Origin: Populus alba
Lineage: Eukaryota; Streptophyta; Magnoliopsida; Malpighiales; Salicaceae
NCBI RefSeq assembly: GCF_005239225.2
Contig: NC_133292.1
Coordinates: forward strand, 7,164,985 to 7,228,984
Length of the DNA stretch: 64,000 bases
Reading direction: 5' to 3'
Shown one piece after another: positions 50,280 through 63,508 of the stretch; position 1 is the stretch's first letter; each line of letters begins with the position of its first letter. Position numbers and translations under genes: made by a program. The notes under the pieces are model-generated. The model ran no database searches. It was not told where the DNA came from and saw only the letters and a list, made by a program, of their open reading frames with translations.

Positions 50280-50485
50280 TGGGAGCGGTGAAAGTGAAAG
50301 AAAATTGAAAATACACAAAAGTCCTAATTCCCAAGGCAGGAGAACACGTAAAGGAAAGCAGAATAGCACCATCGTCCTTTTCTAACCAGATCTGGATTAA
50401 CTAACAATCCATTCTCAAGTCCATAAGTTCCATTGCCAATGCAACCTATCTCTCCATTTAGCGATCTCTGCCAACCTCATCTCTA
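50280..50485 (+). promoter_or_regulatory. Probable promoter and 5' leader of the Rab3GAP gene
   Basis: This segment separates the AT-rich repeats from ATG 50486 and has a more mixed composition. It includes pyrimidine-rich ATCGTCCTTTTCTAACC and ACCTATCTCTCC. No precise TATA box or transcription start can be assigned. Confidence 0.35.
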
Positions 50486-53400
50486 ATGGCATCTACGAGC
50501 AAAGTGGACTTATCTGGAGAAGACGACGATGAGGTTTAATTAGCATTTCGATTTTTCATATTCATATATATTAATTATCACAAGATATATAAGGTATATG
50601 AACTGATCGTGTTTCACTCACTGGATGCAGCAGCTCGAAAGATTTGATGATTTTACGCTTGCCTCTTCCTGGGAAAGGTTTTTTTTTTTATTTTTATTTT
50701 TATTTTTTGCTATTATAATAGCAAACTTATTTATCGATTTTATTTATTTATCTATTGTTTCTTTAATTAATAGGTTTATTTCTGACATAGAAGCAGTTTG
50801 TAGGCAGTGGCTTGCCGATGGTCCAAATAATTTACTGGCAAGTTTTTATCAATTTACCAGTTATAAGATTCCGGGAATGAATGATATGGGAAATAGGATC
50901 CATTACGGGTTTTGTTGATTATTTGACTGTAGGAAAAGGGTGCGGTTAAGTTGGATTTTTCGCAGAAGTTATATAAGGTTAAAATGGAGTTGAAATACGC
51001 GATGAAAAGCTATAACATGGAGTATTATTTTGAAACCAGCAGCGGCGGTACTTGAATAATTTTGTTCTAAATAGGTTTAATTATTGCTGTAGAGATTGCA
51101 GGAGTGTTATGTGTTTATTTAAGTTCTGGTTGGTGCAGGCAAAATTGCGGATGGGGATAGTACATTGCATGATTTGCAGTTATGCTTTGGAGTGAAGGAT
51201 TTTTTGGTATTTGCAAATGCATTTTGTTTGGGTTTATTTGAAGTTTTGTTGTAGTCATGACTATTGTGTTTCCGGATTACCAGGTTATTGCTCCTCAAAG
51301 TGCCAGTGGTGTGGTTCTTGATTCACCTGAGGCTTCTAAGCTCTTAAGTGCAGTTGCAATTGCTTTGACAAATTGCTCCAGGTGAGTTTTTGAATCAAAG
51401 ATTCTAGATATTAGTGTACCATGGTGGTTTATAGGCCTACATAGTAGCACTACATTTCATTAGGCATAACAACCTGTTTGTTTTTTGGGTTGATGTAGCA
51501 CCAGTTTTGTTTCCTTATTAAAATAAAATTGAAATTTCAATAGGTTTTCATGAGGGCTTTCCGAAACTTATTGACTAATTTCTGTTGCTTTAGAATTTAG
51601 AATGTGAGCTCATCAAATCAGCTTCTAATGTTTTGTATTCGGAAATGCAGCTTGTGGCCAGCTTTTGTTCCAGTTCATGATCCTTCTAGGAAGGCTTATA
51701 TTGGAATTCAAAATATGGGAACTGTTTTTACTAGAAGATTCGAGGCTGATCGTATCGGTAGCCAGGTTCCTGTAAGGCTCATGCACTTGGAAGGGTTATA
51801 CGAGTTATTTGTCTCAAAGTTTGTAAGTCTCCTGTAGATTTGATCCTTTATAATGATCTATATAGGACATCCTCTTATCTTTACTGTTCCACCAACCTAT
51901 GAAATTATTGCATTTTTTACCTTTTTGCAGAATAGTCAGATAATTCATGCTCATATATTTTCCTGCTGTATTCTTTACGCACATTCTTGTTGTTAAACTA
52001 CTCTTCTTTAAGTTGTTAAAGAAAAAGATGTAATTTCCAGCCATGTGCCTCGAGAGAGGAAAGTAATTTCTGGATCAGAATCTGCTTCAAAAACCTATTC
52101 ACACCTAAATTTGTTCCCACTTGAGCTCCCTTTTTGCTTGGCATTTATGTTCACTTGTGGATTCTTGTCCTTCTCAATGTTACCGTGTTTTTATCTGATG
52201 TTGAAGGCCTACTCTACCCTGGACTTTGCTATGCATCTTTACAAAGTTCATTTTACAATGACATCAACTTATAGAACCATTCACCATGATGATGATGATG
52301 ATCTCCAAAGTCTTGGTACTGAAAAAGAAGAATATGGTGACAATCATGGTAGTGAGACCCGCAGTAGATCTCAATGGGATGATGATTGTCCATGGAGTGA
52401 GTGGTATTCTGCTGAGGACCCAGTAAAAGGTAAACTTCTATGGCTGATTATTGTCCTTGTTCCATGGCTGATTAATAATATATCATATTCCTGGTTGCTG
52501 TCCTTGTTCCATGGTTGATTCTATTGGACTTTTAGAGAGTGGAATATGTTGGATAGAAATATTTCTAGTTTCAAAGCACATGCTCACCATTTTACCTGGC
52601 TTGTCCCATGCATGCTCAATTATCCAAAATGAACTTCATTTCAACTACCTATCTATTTTGTCTATCCTTTTTCTTTGGCATCCAGGTACCATACCTGAAG
52701 TTCTTTTGAGCTAATTAAAACACATCTTTGTTTGTACTGTAAACCTTTTCTTTCTGAAGTTTTTATGCTTCATTAAATGGCACAGGACTTGAATTGACTG
52801 CCACATGGTCTGAGAAGACAGTTGAAAGCTCTCTTGAAATGGCTGAACTTGAAAATGCATCACCTCATGAAGCTGAGAAGTGGATGATTCTTCCATTTCT
52901 GTCTCCAAATCTGTGAGAAATTTCTTTCAATAGATCACTTCACAAGCGATTTATGATTAGAATATTATTTTTGTTAATTTTGTGATACTATTAATCATAA
53001 AATCTTATTCTTGCTATTTCTATGTCGTGGGTCCATTGCTGGGATTTTTCTTTAGTCGATAGCCATAGTTGCTTAGAGGTGTCATCATGAAGGTGATATG
53101 AACTTTTATTAATATCTTTTTTAACTCTAAATTCAAGCAATTAATAATATTGTGCAACTTACGAATTTGGAACTTAGTGAATGGGGGGAATCTTTTATTA
53201 ATATCTTTTTTTCCAAACTCTAAATTCAAGCAATTACCACATAAAGATCCCCCCCATTCACTGTTCTCCACTGTGCTTTGTGGTATGGGTTGCCAAAATA
53301 AAAGCAAAAAAAACAAAAATATATTGCCATCAATAAACTAGTTTTTCCTTTTCACCCAATTCTGATATTATAAATATGGTTAGCATATCCCGGTAGATTC

Positions 53401-56400
53401 TCGTTTTACTTGCGGTGCCTTCCATTGCTTTTTATTGTTATCTCAACTTAGGTAAATTTTTGTACATCTGAAATACTCTTATTCCTCGAAGTGATAGTTC
53501 AGAAGGAAACAGAGTTGGCTTTGCTTCCCAATTGCGCCTTTTGGTTGGTGCGCTAAATATGTCATTCGATGCCCAATTTATGGAGGATTTTGTGTCAGGT
53601 TTGAAATGATTCCTAATGTCCTGTCCTGTCAATTTAACTTGGTTGCTTGATAACTTTTTCTCTTATTCTTGGTTTTGGTTTGAAGCAGTTGAAAACCCTG
53701 GGTCTGATAATCTCAAGTCCTCGATGATTGTACCGCCACCAACTGTTCTTGATCGTGTGTTCAAAGATCTTTTTCATGAGGGTACACATTTTGTATTTGG
53801 TTTTGTGGGGGCTGGGGTTCTGCTTGGTTCTATTCTTTTTAATTCATAATTTTATCATGGTTAAATGATATTTCACTTCTTCAATACTGTATATGCTGAC
53901 TGGTTGTTTAGCATCAGTCATGAATCCAATAAGAGCATGCCTAGACAAGTCTGAGCTTCATTTCTCGTGCTTGGTTTATCTAGATTGCCAAACTGCCTGG
54001 AAGAAGCTTTTAACTTGCTTAAAACATACTGGACATAATTGCTGGCACATTTTAGTGTTTAAAATATTGTGCCAATGCTAACAAGATTACAAAATATCAC
54101 TACTCTTTCATGAACATGTCACTGCTGCATGGTTAGTGCTGCTCTGTCTAGACCCATTTTGGATAGTATGGGCACAGTTTATCCAATGCTGAGTGTAGCT
54201 GAAATTAGCCTGGTACTGTAGATGGAAGGAAATATGAGAAAACATAGAATAGAAGTCATTGAATTGCTGGAAATGGTACAAGTTAAATTAATAGGGCATT
54301 ATTTGAAGGAAAATACACAGGATTTAGATGCAATTGGAAACTGTTGAGCACCCATTTCTGTTGAAGGTTTCTAACTGTTATCTTTCCTCCATCAGGATCA
54401 CAAGTCGCTGCATTTGCTAAAGGCGAGCATAAGATTTCTCGAGCTATTAAAGGCGCACCATTTGGATCCCTTTTTGCACAGTTTTGCTTGCATGCTCTAT
54501 GGGTGGGGACCTGCAATATACGCGGTATGTGTAAAAAGGGCATATGCTGTATTTGTGTAATATAGATTAAGAATATAGTTATCTAATTGCACAACACATG
54601 AATTTATTGAGTTTTTTTTATTTTTTTTTTTTTTTTATTTTTTATCTCTGTTGTTTCTCTTATATGACTAGGTTTTTATTCTTTTATGTATTTCAGCTAT
54701 TGCCGTGCTCTGGATAGAGTTTATTCGGGAAGTTCGTTGGTGTTGGGAAGAGTCACAGCCTCTACCTAAAATACAAGCCAATGGCTCTATTGACCTATCC
54801 ACTTGTTTGATTAACCAGAAACTGCAAATGGTAATAATATGTTTGACATTAGAAAGCTTACCATCCTGAGTTTGCCTGGTGTTAGCTTTTGAGAGTTGGA
54901 ACTTTTGAAAAACCTGTGCTCTGTATTTTCCTTTTCTTTTTAAAATATCCAGGTTGATGTTTTCTTGCTCAAAACCCATCGTTTTCCTTGTAAAATGACT
55001 TACTAATTTAGCACACAGGCAACTTACTTGGCATCATGAATAAATCTGGTAATTAAAAACCATGAAAATGTTGACCTGTCTTGGAGGAATTGGGATGGGT
55101 TCTTGTTTTTGTTTTTCAATGAAGGAGAAGTTCTCGAGACTTGTCGGTCTTTTTATAAAGAGATATTCCTTGCCTACTCTACTTCGATTTAGATCTGATA
55201 ATTAAAAAATCCTGCATTACTTTTTGTCAAGAATACCAAAATTGCTTAGCAATCCCTATGATTGGATGCCTTCGGTTTGTCTCTCTATTTCCTTTTTGTT
55301 TAATCTCATTTTCTTCTCCATTTTCTGATTTCAAATTTGGTATTGCTTGCTGGAACTCAGTCGACTGTCACAAATAGCCCTTTATTTTCATCATAAAAAC
55401 TATCAAACTTATTTTAAGCCATAATCTAATCACTAATCCAAATAGCACAAAGATCTTCCTAATCACTAAACTAGCTTGCTGTCTTGGAAATCCTTCACCT
55501 AATTTTAACATTTCCCACAGCCAAAAAGCCACCAAAATTCATCTTTTTAAATCCCAATTCATATGCTGGTTTCAGCCTCTGCCTAGCAACACACTCATCA
55601 TCAAATAAACAACGTTTGTCAATTGTCATTTGCAGCGCTCTATTCTGGTATGACATAAGATTTATAAATGAAACTATTCAGATTCAACAAGGATCTGAAA
55701 ACATCTAAGCACTTTGTATGTGCTCATTTTATAGCACATGTGGAGTCAGTCATATCATTTTGCTTTTTGCTGCTCAGCTTGCTATATGCATTGAGAAGAA
55801 GTGTGAAATGAATGAAGACTTCCAAGATTGTGTAGGCAGCAATGAGCATACTTATGATCATATGGAGGTGACATGGTGTTTTTATTTTAAGTTCTTTTCT
55901 AGTGTTTTGTTGCTTACTGAGTTGAACTCAGGTGATTGTGTTTTGTTTTTTCTTCTTGGCATTAAGTGTTAGTTCAATGGATTATGCAGGAAGATAGTCC
56001 GGTTGGGGACAAGACAACCAGTAACCAAAAACATGGTGATGAGTTTGATGGGATTCAAGACAGGTGAACTAAGCAAGTGAGAGCTCCTTTATTTTCTATG
56101 TAAAATTGGCTGGGCTTGAGGGTATTGTATTGTTTTTCCCGAACTCATCAGTTCTATCCTTTTAAAAAATAAGGGGTAAACTCAGATGAGTCCCCAACAT
56201 ATCACCTGTTTCTCAATGGAGTCCCCAACCAAATTTTTTTTTTTTTAATAAAAAATCCTCATTCGAACCCTGTCTGAAGACATCGTAAATCTTGACGGAA
56301 AACACTTAAGTTCTTTAAAAAATGATGTTTTTTTTTTTCCCTTCATGAATAGGCATTTTTGACATAAAACATTAATGGATATGGATGGAGGGACCTACTT

Positions 56401-59400
56401 GATAATTTCTGATACATTGGGGAACCAATTGAGCAAAAACATTCATGGGAACCTAAGTTAGAGCTGGTTTATAGGCGAGGTTGCCCAAAAAATAATAATT
56501 TGTGCTTGACTTTTGGGATTTCCCATTTAATCAACATTGTTTTGCTAAAGCGCATCTTTTCTTCCCATGGAGTTAAAACATGAATCTCCCATAAGCTTGA
56601 AATGGTAGGATTATGCCTTAGCTTTTTTGTGAAATATAAAAGTACGCTTCTTCTCCCTTTAACAACCAATTTGGGCATCACATTCATGTAACAGTGTATT
56701 TCAATTCAGTTTCTACCTTGTTGTGCTAAGGTTGTTTGCATGTCTTTGGGGTTTTTTTTTTTTTGGGCGTGTTTGTGTTAGGAGAAATGTAGCTCCTATG
56801 AATCTCATGGATGAACATAGAGTAATTATATTTCAGTTGTAATAAAAAATAACTATGTAGTAGAATTTTGGCATTCTTCATCATCAATTTCTTTTCCTTC
56901 CATGATCTGGTCCATTGTATTCTGCCTTTTCTTCTTTTAAATTACATGTAACATGGTTGTTGGCTCATTATGCTGGTGTTTATGTGCTAGTTTATGTACA
57001 TAAAATAGTTTGGAAGCTTACTTTTCCATTAAAAGAACCTCTGAAGTTTAGGGTTTTTTTTTTTTTTGGCAATATTGCATGCTATTAAAAAGTTCATGAA
57101 GTAAATTTTTAGAGATCAAAGTTGTTAGTATAGAAATGGTTCCTGATGGACTTGGAGTTTGAATTGGGCAGAGCTTTTTTCTGTTAGAAATGCCTTTACA
57201 TTCTGATATGAAGAAATACAGTATCAAACATTACAACCTTTGGCCTTTCACCATCAATAACAATTCATTTTATCCCATGCATATTCTGGCACATAATTTT
57301 GCTATCCATGTGGCAGCCCTTTGACAGAGGATCGTTTGCATGGGAGTGGAACGACGACATCAAGGCCTAGCATGAAGCACGGAGACATTCAATCTACTGA
57401 TTTGAAATCTTCTGATCATAACAGGAGGGGCTCAGCTGGTGCTGTGGGGTCTACGAAGCTTCTGAAGTCTTATCAGAGCATGCATGCCCCCTTCACACAG
57501 GTTTTTTTTATCTCTTAGAGTCTGGACCATTTGACATTCTTATCATATGATTGTTATCAACAAAGTTAAATGGATAAAAATTATTTATATTTGTCTGTTA
57601 AATGTTACAGGATGCTCCACTTATGACAGAAGACATGCATGAAGAAAGACTGCAGGCTGTTGAAGCATTTGGGAATTCTTTTGTAAGCTCAAATTATTCA
57701 TTTACCCGCAACAGTTTTTCCTTTGTCACTAAATTATAGCATGGCTGTATTGATATGTTGTTTGTCCCCTGGTTGGGATGGGTAGGCCCACCTCTTCATA
57801 GTATGGCTGTATTCATATGTTGTTTATCGACATCAATTGTGAGGAGCTGTGACTTGTGAATGAGATGATCTAATTTAAAAGCTCTCAACTAGTTTAGAGT
57901 TGGAAGGATTTCGTTGGCACCAGGCAGCCGACTTTCATTTGCTAAGCCTCAAAAACCTTACAGAAGTTTGTCTTAATGTCTGATAGCGTGTCTTGTGCCT
58001 GATAGGACTAAACATCTTCATCACAGTAGAACAGGAAACACAACTGATCTTAGTTGGAATTCATCTGTTCAATAAAGCATGGGTATGGACTACCCTTAGT
58101 TTGGCATCATAAAAGAAAAAAATGAAATACTAAACCTTAGTTCTGTTTAGTAAAAAAGAGTAAGTTTGTTGTTATATGCATCAACAGGTGAAAATGATTT
58201 CAAACAATCTCTGCATGCAATTTTAAAACGAGTACCCTTGTTACTCTTGAAAAATCATGCTATAATGTGGATTCTGGGATCTGACATTTGACAAGCAAAT
58301 AATTTTTTCGAAGTTTTCTATCTTTATTAATCAAGAGGGTGTAATATTTTATTTTGTGTTGGTGAAAGAAACTTATAAATTGATTGGCTGAGGAAGCTTT
58401 ATGCTATTTCATTCCAGAGCTTTTCTGCTCAGTTGGAGAAAGATATCTTATCATCAGGTACGGAATAAGCTTCCATTTTTTCCTTTTCAAGTCCTTGTTA
58501 TTGTCAGTTTGTTTTGCAGTTCATTATTGTTGCCTTTTTGTAATCATGTCCAAAATATTCTTTCAAAAAATTTTTAGTCAGGGGAGGGCTTTAATAACAA
58601 ACAAAGTGCTTTTTATAAAAAAATAAATAAATTATAGAAAACAACTGTACTGTACATTATAATTGAAGATAAGTGTTTGTTCATCGCATATTGCACTCAC
58701 ATCGATGATGTGATAAATGTCCTTGTGTGGATTGAGTCTGTATTCTTATTTAAAAGTATTTATTTGTCATCAAATGTGCATTTTCAAAGGCAACCACAGT
58801 TTTCTTTCACTTTCCTAAGATTTTATATTGCAATCTTTGAAAATTTGAACTAGACATGTCAGCATTCAAAGCAGCAAATCCAGATGCTGTTTTTGAAGAT
58901 TTTATTCGGTGGCATTCACCGGGAGATTGGGAGAATGATGATAATAAGGAAAGTGGACCATCTAAAAGTCCAGTGACAAAGGGCTTGAAGGATGATTGGC
59001 CACCTCATGGCCGACTTTCACAACGGATGTCGGAGCAAGGGAATTTATGGCGAAAGATTTGGAACGATACTCCTGCTTTGCCAGTGTATGAGCAGAAACC
59101 TCTACTAGACCCCCTTCGAGAAGGAGAGAAGGTCAGATTATTTTTTATTGCAATCTTCACATTAAGTTCAGCTTGTACCAATACCAACAAGTCTAAGTTC
59201 TATTTCATGCCATGCCATGCTATGTTTGGTGTGTGACTATCATGTTTGTGCGGAAAAGATGAAGGACATTAAACTTATTCAATTGAAGGACTGGTAGATG
59301 TTTTTTGGAGGATGAGTGCAGTTCGCCAAAAGCATTCATCCTCAACTTTGTGTCTTTATATTCTGATTGTGCTATGAAGTTGTTACTGTTACTCCCAAAA

Positions 59401-61069
59401 TATCTATAATGATTTCTTAGCTTCTAGATACCCCAGCTTGTGCTATTTAGCTAAACAAAATCAGAAGTTGTGATGCCTATGTTCAAACCTTTTGAGACTA
59501 TGCAATGGGTTACATGAAAACAGTGCACATCATTCTTGGTTGTAGCTTCAGAGCCAGTTACTTGAAATTTGACTAAATTCTATTTGTGCTTAGTTCTGTC
59601 TATTCATACCTTCGATATTTTGAATTCTTTTCTGATTAGCTCTATAATCCGCTCCACTAGCTCCATTAATTGCAAACAGTAACCTGACTGGCTAGTAAAT
59701 GAAGTGGCTACTTACATGTAATATCATTACCTTTTAGAGTAAATATGACAGCTGATTGCAAATTCATAGGCCTCGCGTGGCTCTTTTAGGAAAAAAATTT
59801 AAAGATAAATGTTTTGATTGATATCATATATTTTGGTCAGGATGTATTCCTGTGTCTTTATAGTTTCCCTCTTAGTTCCTTTTATTGGTTTGACCAATTA
59901 AAGGTTACTTGAATTCTATAGATCCTTCATTACTTGGAGACATTGCGGCCTCATCAACTGCTTGAGCAGATGGTTTGTACCACCTTCAGAGTGTCAGCTG
60001 ACACACTAAACCAGACTAATTTTGGAGGCTTGAAGCAGATGACAACAAAAATGGAGCAACTGTACCGTACTATGGCTTCCACATTGAAGCCTTTGCAAAG
60101 TAGATCCTCTCTTCCTTTTTCTTGTTCATCTCGCCATGCTATTAAACTTCTTCGCGAGTGAGTTCAATAAACTTGGCAAATCTTGTCTTTTATGGCAGCA
60201 AATCATGTATCTGGCAACAGTGAGACCATCGAAGACCTAAGACGCCTCTGTGTTATCTTTGAACATGTTGAGAAATTGCTTACTCTTGCATCTTCTCTTC
60301 ATCGGACGTTCTTGCAGGCTCCACGCCTCTCTGAAACAATTTTCACTGACTACTACAACTTCTATCTTCCAAGAATGGGAACAGGGTCACCGGGTTCTCC
60401 AGAAGTTGATGAAAAGGTAAAACTTCTTTCATGCCCTGAAAGCTTTTTCCTGTTAATAGTAATACATCAATCTGATTGTACTGGCTCCTGGATTTGTATT
60501 AAGTGATGAGTTAAAACTGGAATGAAAGGATATTTTAATATCCAGCAGTATTGATAATGCCATCTTCAAAATGATTTTGTATTGACTCAAGCTATACCCA
60601 TCGTCATATAGGTTTGAAGTGGATAACTACACATGATAGACTTGAAATGGCACCGCTGAAATTGTCTTTAGTGACTATCTTGTATTTATTGACTTGGGTC
60701 GAGAACCTTGGTAACCTAGTAGTTTTATTTTAACTTGGACTGACATGACATGGATCTGTTGTCTTCACCTAGGAGTTTGACGTCAAGTATCAAGTAATGA
60801 CACGCGAGAGACAGTCTGTATCGAATATGTTCTCCCCCCCCACTGCTAACCAGTCATGGAGGAAAGTGCTAAGCATGGGTAATCTTCTAAATGGTCACGA
60901 ACCTATTGTCAGGGAGATTATATTTTCAGTGCGTGATAGCTTGAGAAACAACCATTATGCAGCTCACAATCCAAGAGGTTTTCAACGAGAAATAGAGACA
61001 TATCGAATGTATATATGCGGAACCTCAAATGATCTTCGTGTAGCACTCTCTGTAACCTCGTGTGATTGA
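50486..61069 (+). CDS. RAB3GAP1: Rab3 GTPase-activating protein catalytic subunit
   Basis: In animals this subunit works with a non-catalytic partner on Rab3/Rab18 in membrane traffic; the plant role is inferred. The 22 exons are 50486-50533, 50631-50677, 50774-50837, 50933-51047, 51139-51206, 51284-51381, 51651-51822, 52207-52429, 52786-52912, 53492-53598, 53689-53781, 54396-54524, 54697-54830, 55778-55867, 55990-56063, 57317-57500, 57611-57682, 58418-58457, 58854-59131, 59922-60099, 60199-60416 and 60773-61069. They sum to 2856 nt, in frame, for 951 aa (human about 980). The N-terminus has an acidic start then FDDFTLASSWERF. The C-terminal catalytic region contains FEDFIRWHSPGD (642-653), RLSQRM with R686, EGEKILHYLE, and the tail FYLPRMGTGSPGSPE. 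R686 aligns, by my recollection, with the essential Arg of the human protein. Intron 3 uses a GC donor. The exon 8 acceptor (GTTGAAG) is the least certain join. Confidence 0.92.
56173..56440. mobile_element. Possible small inverted-repeat element in intron 15 of Rab3GAP
   Basis: The left end GTAAACTCAGATGAGTCCCC and right end (minus strand) GTTTTTGCTCAATTGGTTCCCC both continue into CAAYRTATCA, giving imperfect terminal inverted repeats of ~30 nt around a ~210 bp core. There is no coding capacity. It looks like a non-autonomous DNA transposon; a target duplication was not identified. Confidence 0.45.
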
Positions 61070-61880
61070 CATATCATCTTGTACATGATAATTATTCTTG
61101 CCTGTATTGGTTCAATATCCATCATTATTTCGAGTTTTATCAGATGACCACATCTGATCTTTCTGGGTTTGTAATTAATGTTTGAAGGGATTCACAAGGA
61201 CAACCAAAGCATTGCCTTGAAATGACTTTCCGTGGCAATAGCAGAGTATCATGTGTGATTTCCGTTTCGAGTTCTTGTATTTCCATAAATATGTATTTGT
61301 CGGAGTTTGCAATGGAGGCTGGGATATCCTCACAATTTCCTCCACCGAGTCCTGCCATGGCCTATGAGATGCATGGCATCCACGGATATCATCAAAGGAC
61401 TGGGTTCATGACTTCAAGGGTCGTTTCACATGCAGTGGAAGGCGGGACCAAATCGGCCACTTTTTCTTCAATTCCGCTCTAGAAATTTCGAGGATTTTAG
61501 AGAAGAGAGGAAAAGCTAAAGTGTACGCACTCACGATAAATTATACCTTAGTTGGACAAGATAACTGTGAAGTCTATCAAGGACTTGAAAAACAGAACCA
61601 TCCTTTGAAAAATTGTACCATCCGGAAATAAACAAAACAAAGCCTTGTACTGGATGTCCAATCCATCATTCTACCTAGCAATATTTTTTTAAGACAACGT
61701 TAGAAATAATATCTGGATGTCGATCTCTCTCTTGATCTTTGTACATGTAATAACCAGATTACCCTTGTACCAAGTTTGAGGACTTTTTGGTCAGCATCGC
61801 TAGTTAACAGACCCTGTGCGGTTTTTTCTTCATAATTTCAATTTATCATGCTTCCATCAATTTTATTTTCTTTTCTGTAA
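61070..61880 (+). other. Probable 3' UTR of the Rab3GAP gene
   Basis: Sequence after the stop is of mixed composition rather than AT-only, and includes an 86-codon frame (61222-61482) with no recognisable domain. Candidate 3' ends lie in the T-rich stretch near 61690-61870. The UTR assignment is inference. Confidence 0.4.
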
Positions 61881-62944
61881 CTAAATCACCTAAGCATGTA
61901 CACTCTATTATTTTTTTCGTAACAACGAAGTAGCGATCATCATGATTCTTGAATAACTTGTAAAATTCAAATTCTTTGCAACATTAGGTGTGGAGCCTCT
62001 GGAATTTAAAGATCAGGATTACACTAGTTAAAGACATGTTGTCTGTCAGGTAGACTTTATTTTTTTTATAAAAAAAGAATGAACAACATGAACATGTCAC
62101 CTAACTTTTGAGAAAAAGGAAGAAGTCATAAACATGGAACTAGACTTTTTCGTTAAATTTCTTTGAACATTTTGTTTTCTTTTTTTTTTTTATATATAAA
62201 AAAATAAGAATAAAATTCTTTTAAAATTAATTTATTAAAATAATATTTGAGGAATTATCCAATTATCCTATTGTTTTTAAGAAGATTTTATGATATTATC
62301 AATTACTTTATGAATAATTATGTATTAAAATAAATTTAGAATTTTTAAAATAATAGGTTCATTAATATGAATGTGAATAGAATAACTATTTTTTTTATTG
62401 TAAGATCTTCATCTATTTTTTTAAAATTTATTAAATTTATATATCTTTATTAGAAGTATGTGCAAATTATCGTTTAATGTTTTTGTTTTCAATTGAAATT
62501 TGTTTCCATGATCCTAATAAGTCTAAATTCAAGTAAAGCTTCTTATAAAAAAAATATATATGTTCTTGTCAAAATAAAAAAAAAAAAAATTGCAACCTAA
62601 AGGATTAGTAGATATTCTATCGTGTGTGTGTGATTATACATGTATTATATAAAAAGAAAAAACATGATAGGAACATCCACATGAATGGGTTGATTTAAGA
62701 TGATAATAATAATTAGAAGAAGAAGAAGAAGCGTGTCGTCCATACATGATAACCCGCGTATAACAATTATCAGCAACGCTTTCAACAAATATTATCATGC
62801 ACCAGGGGGTCCATCTTCATTTTACGTTATTAACGTCGTACGCTTTTGTCTTGGATAAAAAGGAGTCTTCAAACACGCAACTTTGATGATTTGGTAACGA
62901 CATTCCGTTCAAAAATCAAAAAGGGAATTACTAAAAATGTATTA

Positions 62945-62969
62945 ATATATATATATATATATATATATT
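62945..62969. repeat. (TA)n microsatellite
   Basis: Uninterrupted TA alternation. Confidence 0.9.
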
Positions 62970-63485
62970 TATTTATTTAATATTAACACAATAAAACTAT
63001 ATAAAAAAACACAAGTTTGATGTTTATTTTAAATAAAAAATAATTTAATAAATATATAGTATTAATATTTCTAATCAGATATTGATTAAATCACTTAACA
63101 AATCAAGATTTAATTTTTTATGGTTTTTATAAATCGATTAAAGTTGGTTTTAGATTTCAATTAAAAAACATCTAATATATTTTCTTAAAAAATGGTTTTT
63201 AATTTAAATAAAAAAATTAATTACCAGATTAGGTCAAAATTTCATTTTAATGAAAAATTAAAAGTTATATCAAATTATTTAAAGAAAGAAAGTTGTTTAG
63301 AGCCAGTTCTCTTACCAAAATATTTTGAATGAAAGTGTAAAGAAAACACATCAACCAAAACTCAAAAGTATCAGAAAGAACAACAGTTCAGACAATACCA
63401 AAATCATATATATAGCCTCCAATGATGAATCAAGAAATAATATTTTTTTTTTCAATTTTCAAGTCCCAAGATCGGAAACTTCAAA

Positions 63486-63508
63486 TTATTATTATTATTA
63501 TTATTATT
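63486..63508. repeat. (TTA)n microsatellite
   Basis: Uninterrupted TTA trinucleotide run. Confidence 0.9.

Noticed and set aside
52045..52206. Extension of Rab3GAP exon 8 upstream in the same open frame
   Set aside because: The sequence is hydrophobic and unlike the family. Joining exon 7 at GTTGAAG|GCC keeps frame and yields the SKF-AYSTLDF join I would expect for the family.
56274..56300. TTCGAACCC resembling a tRNA T-arm
   Set aside because: No matching acceptor, D or anticodon arms surround it; it falls inside an intronic inverted-repeat element.
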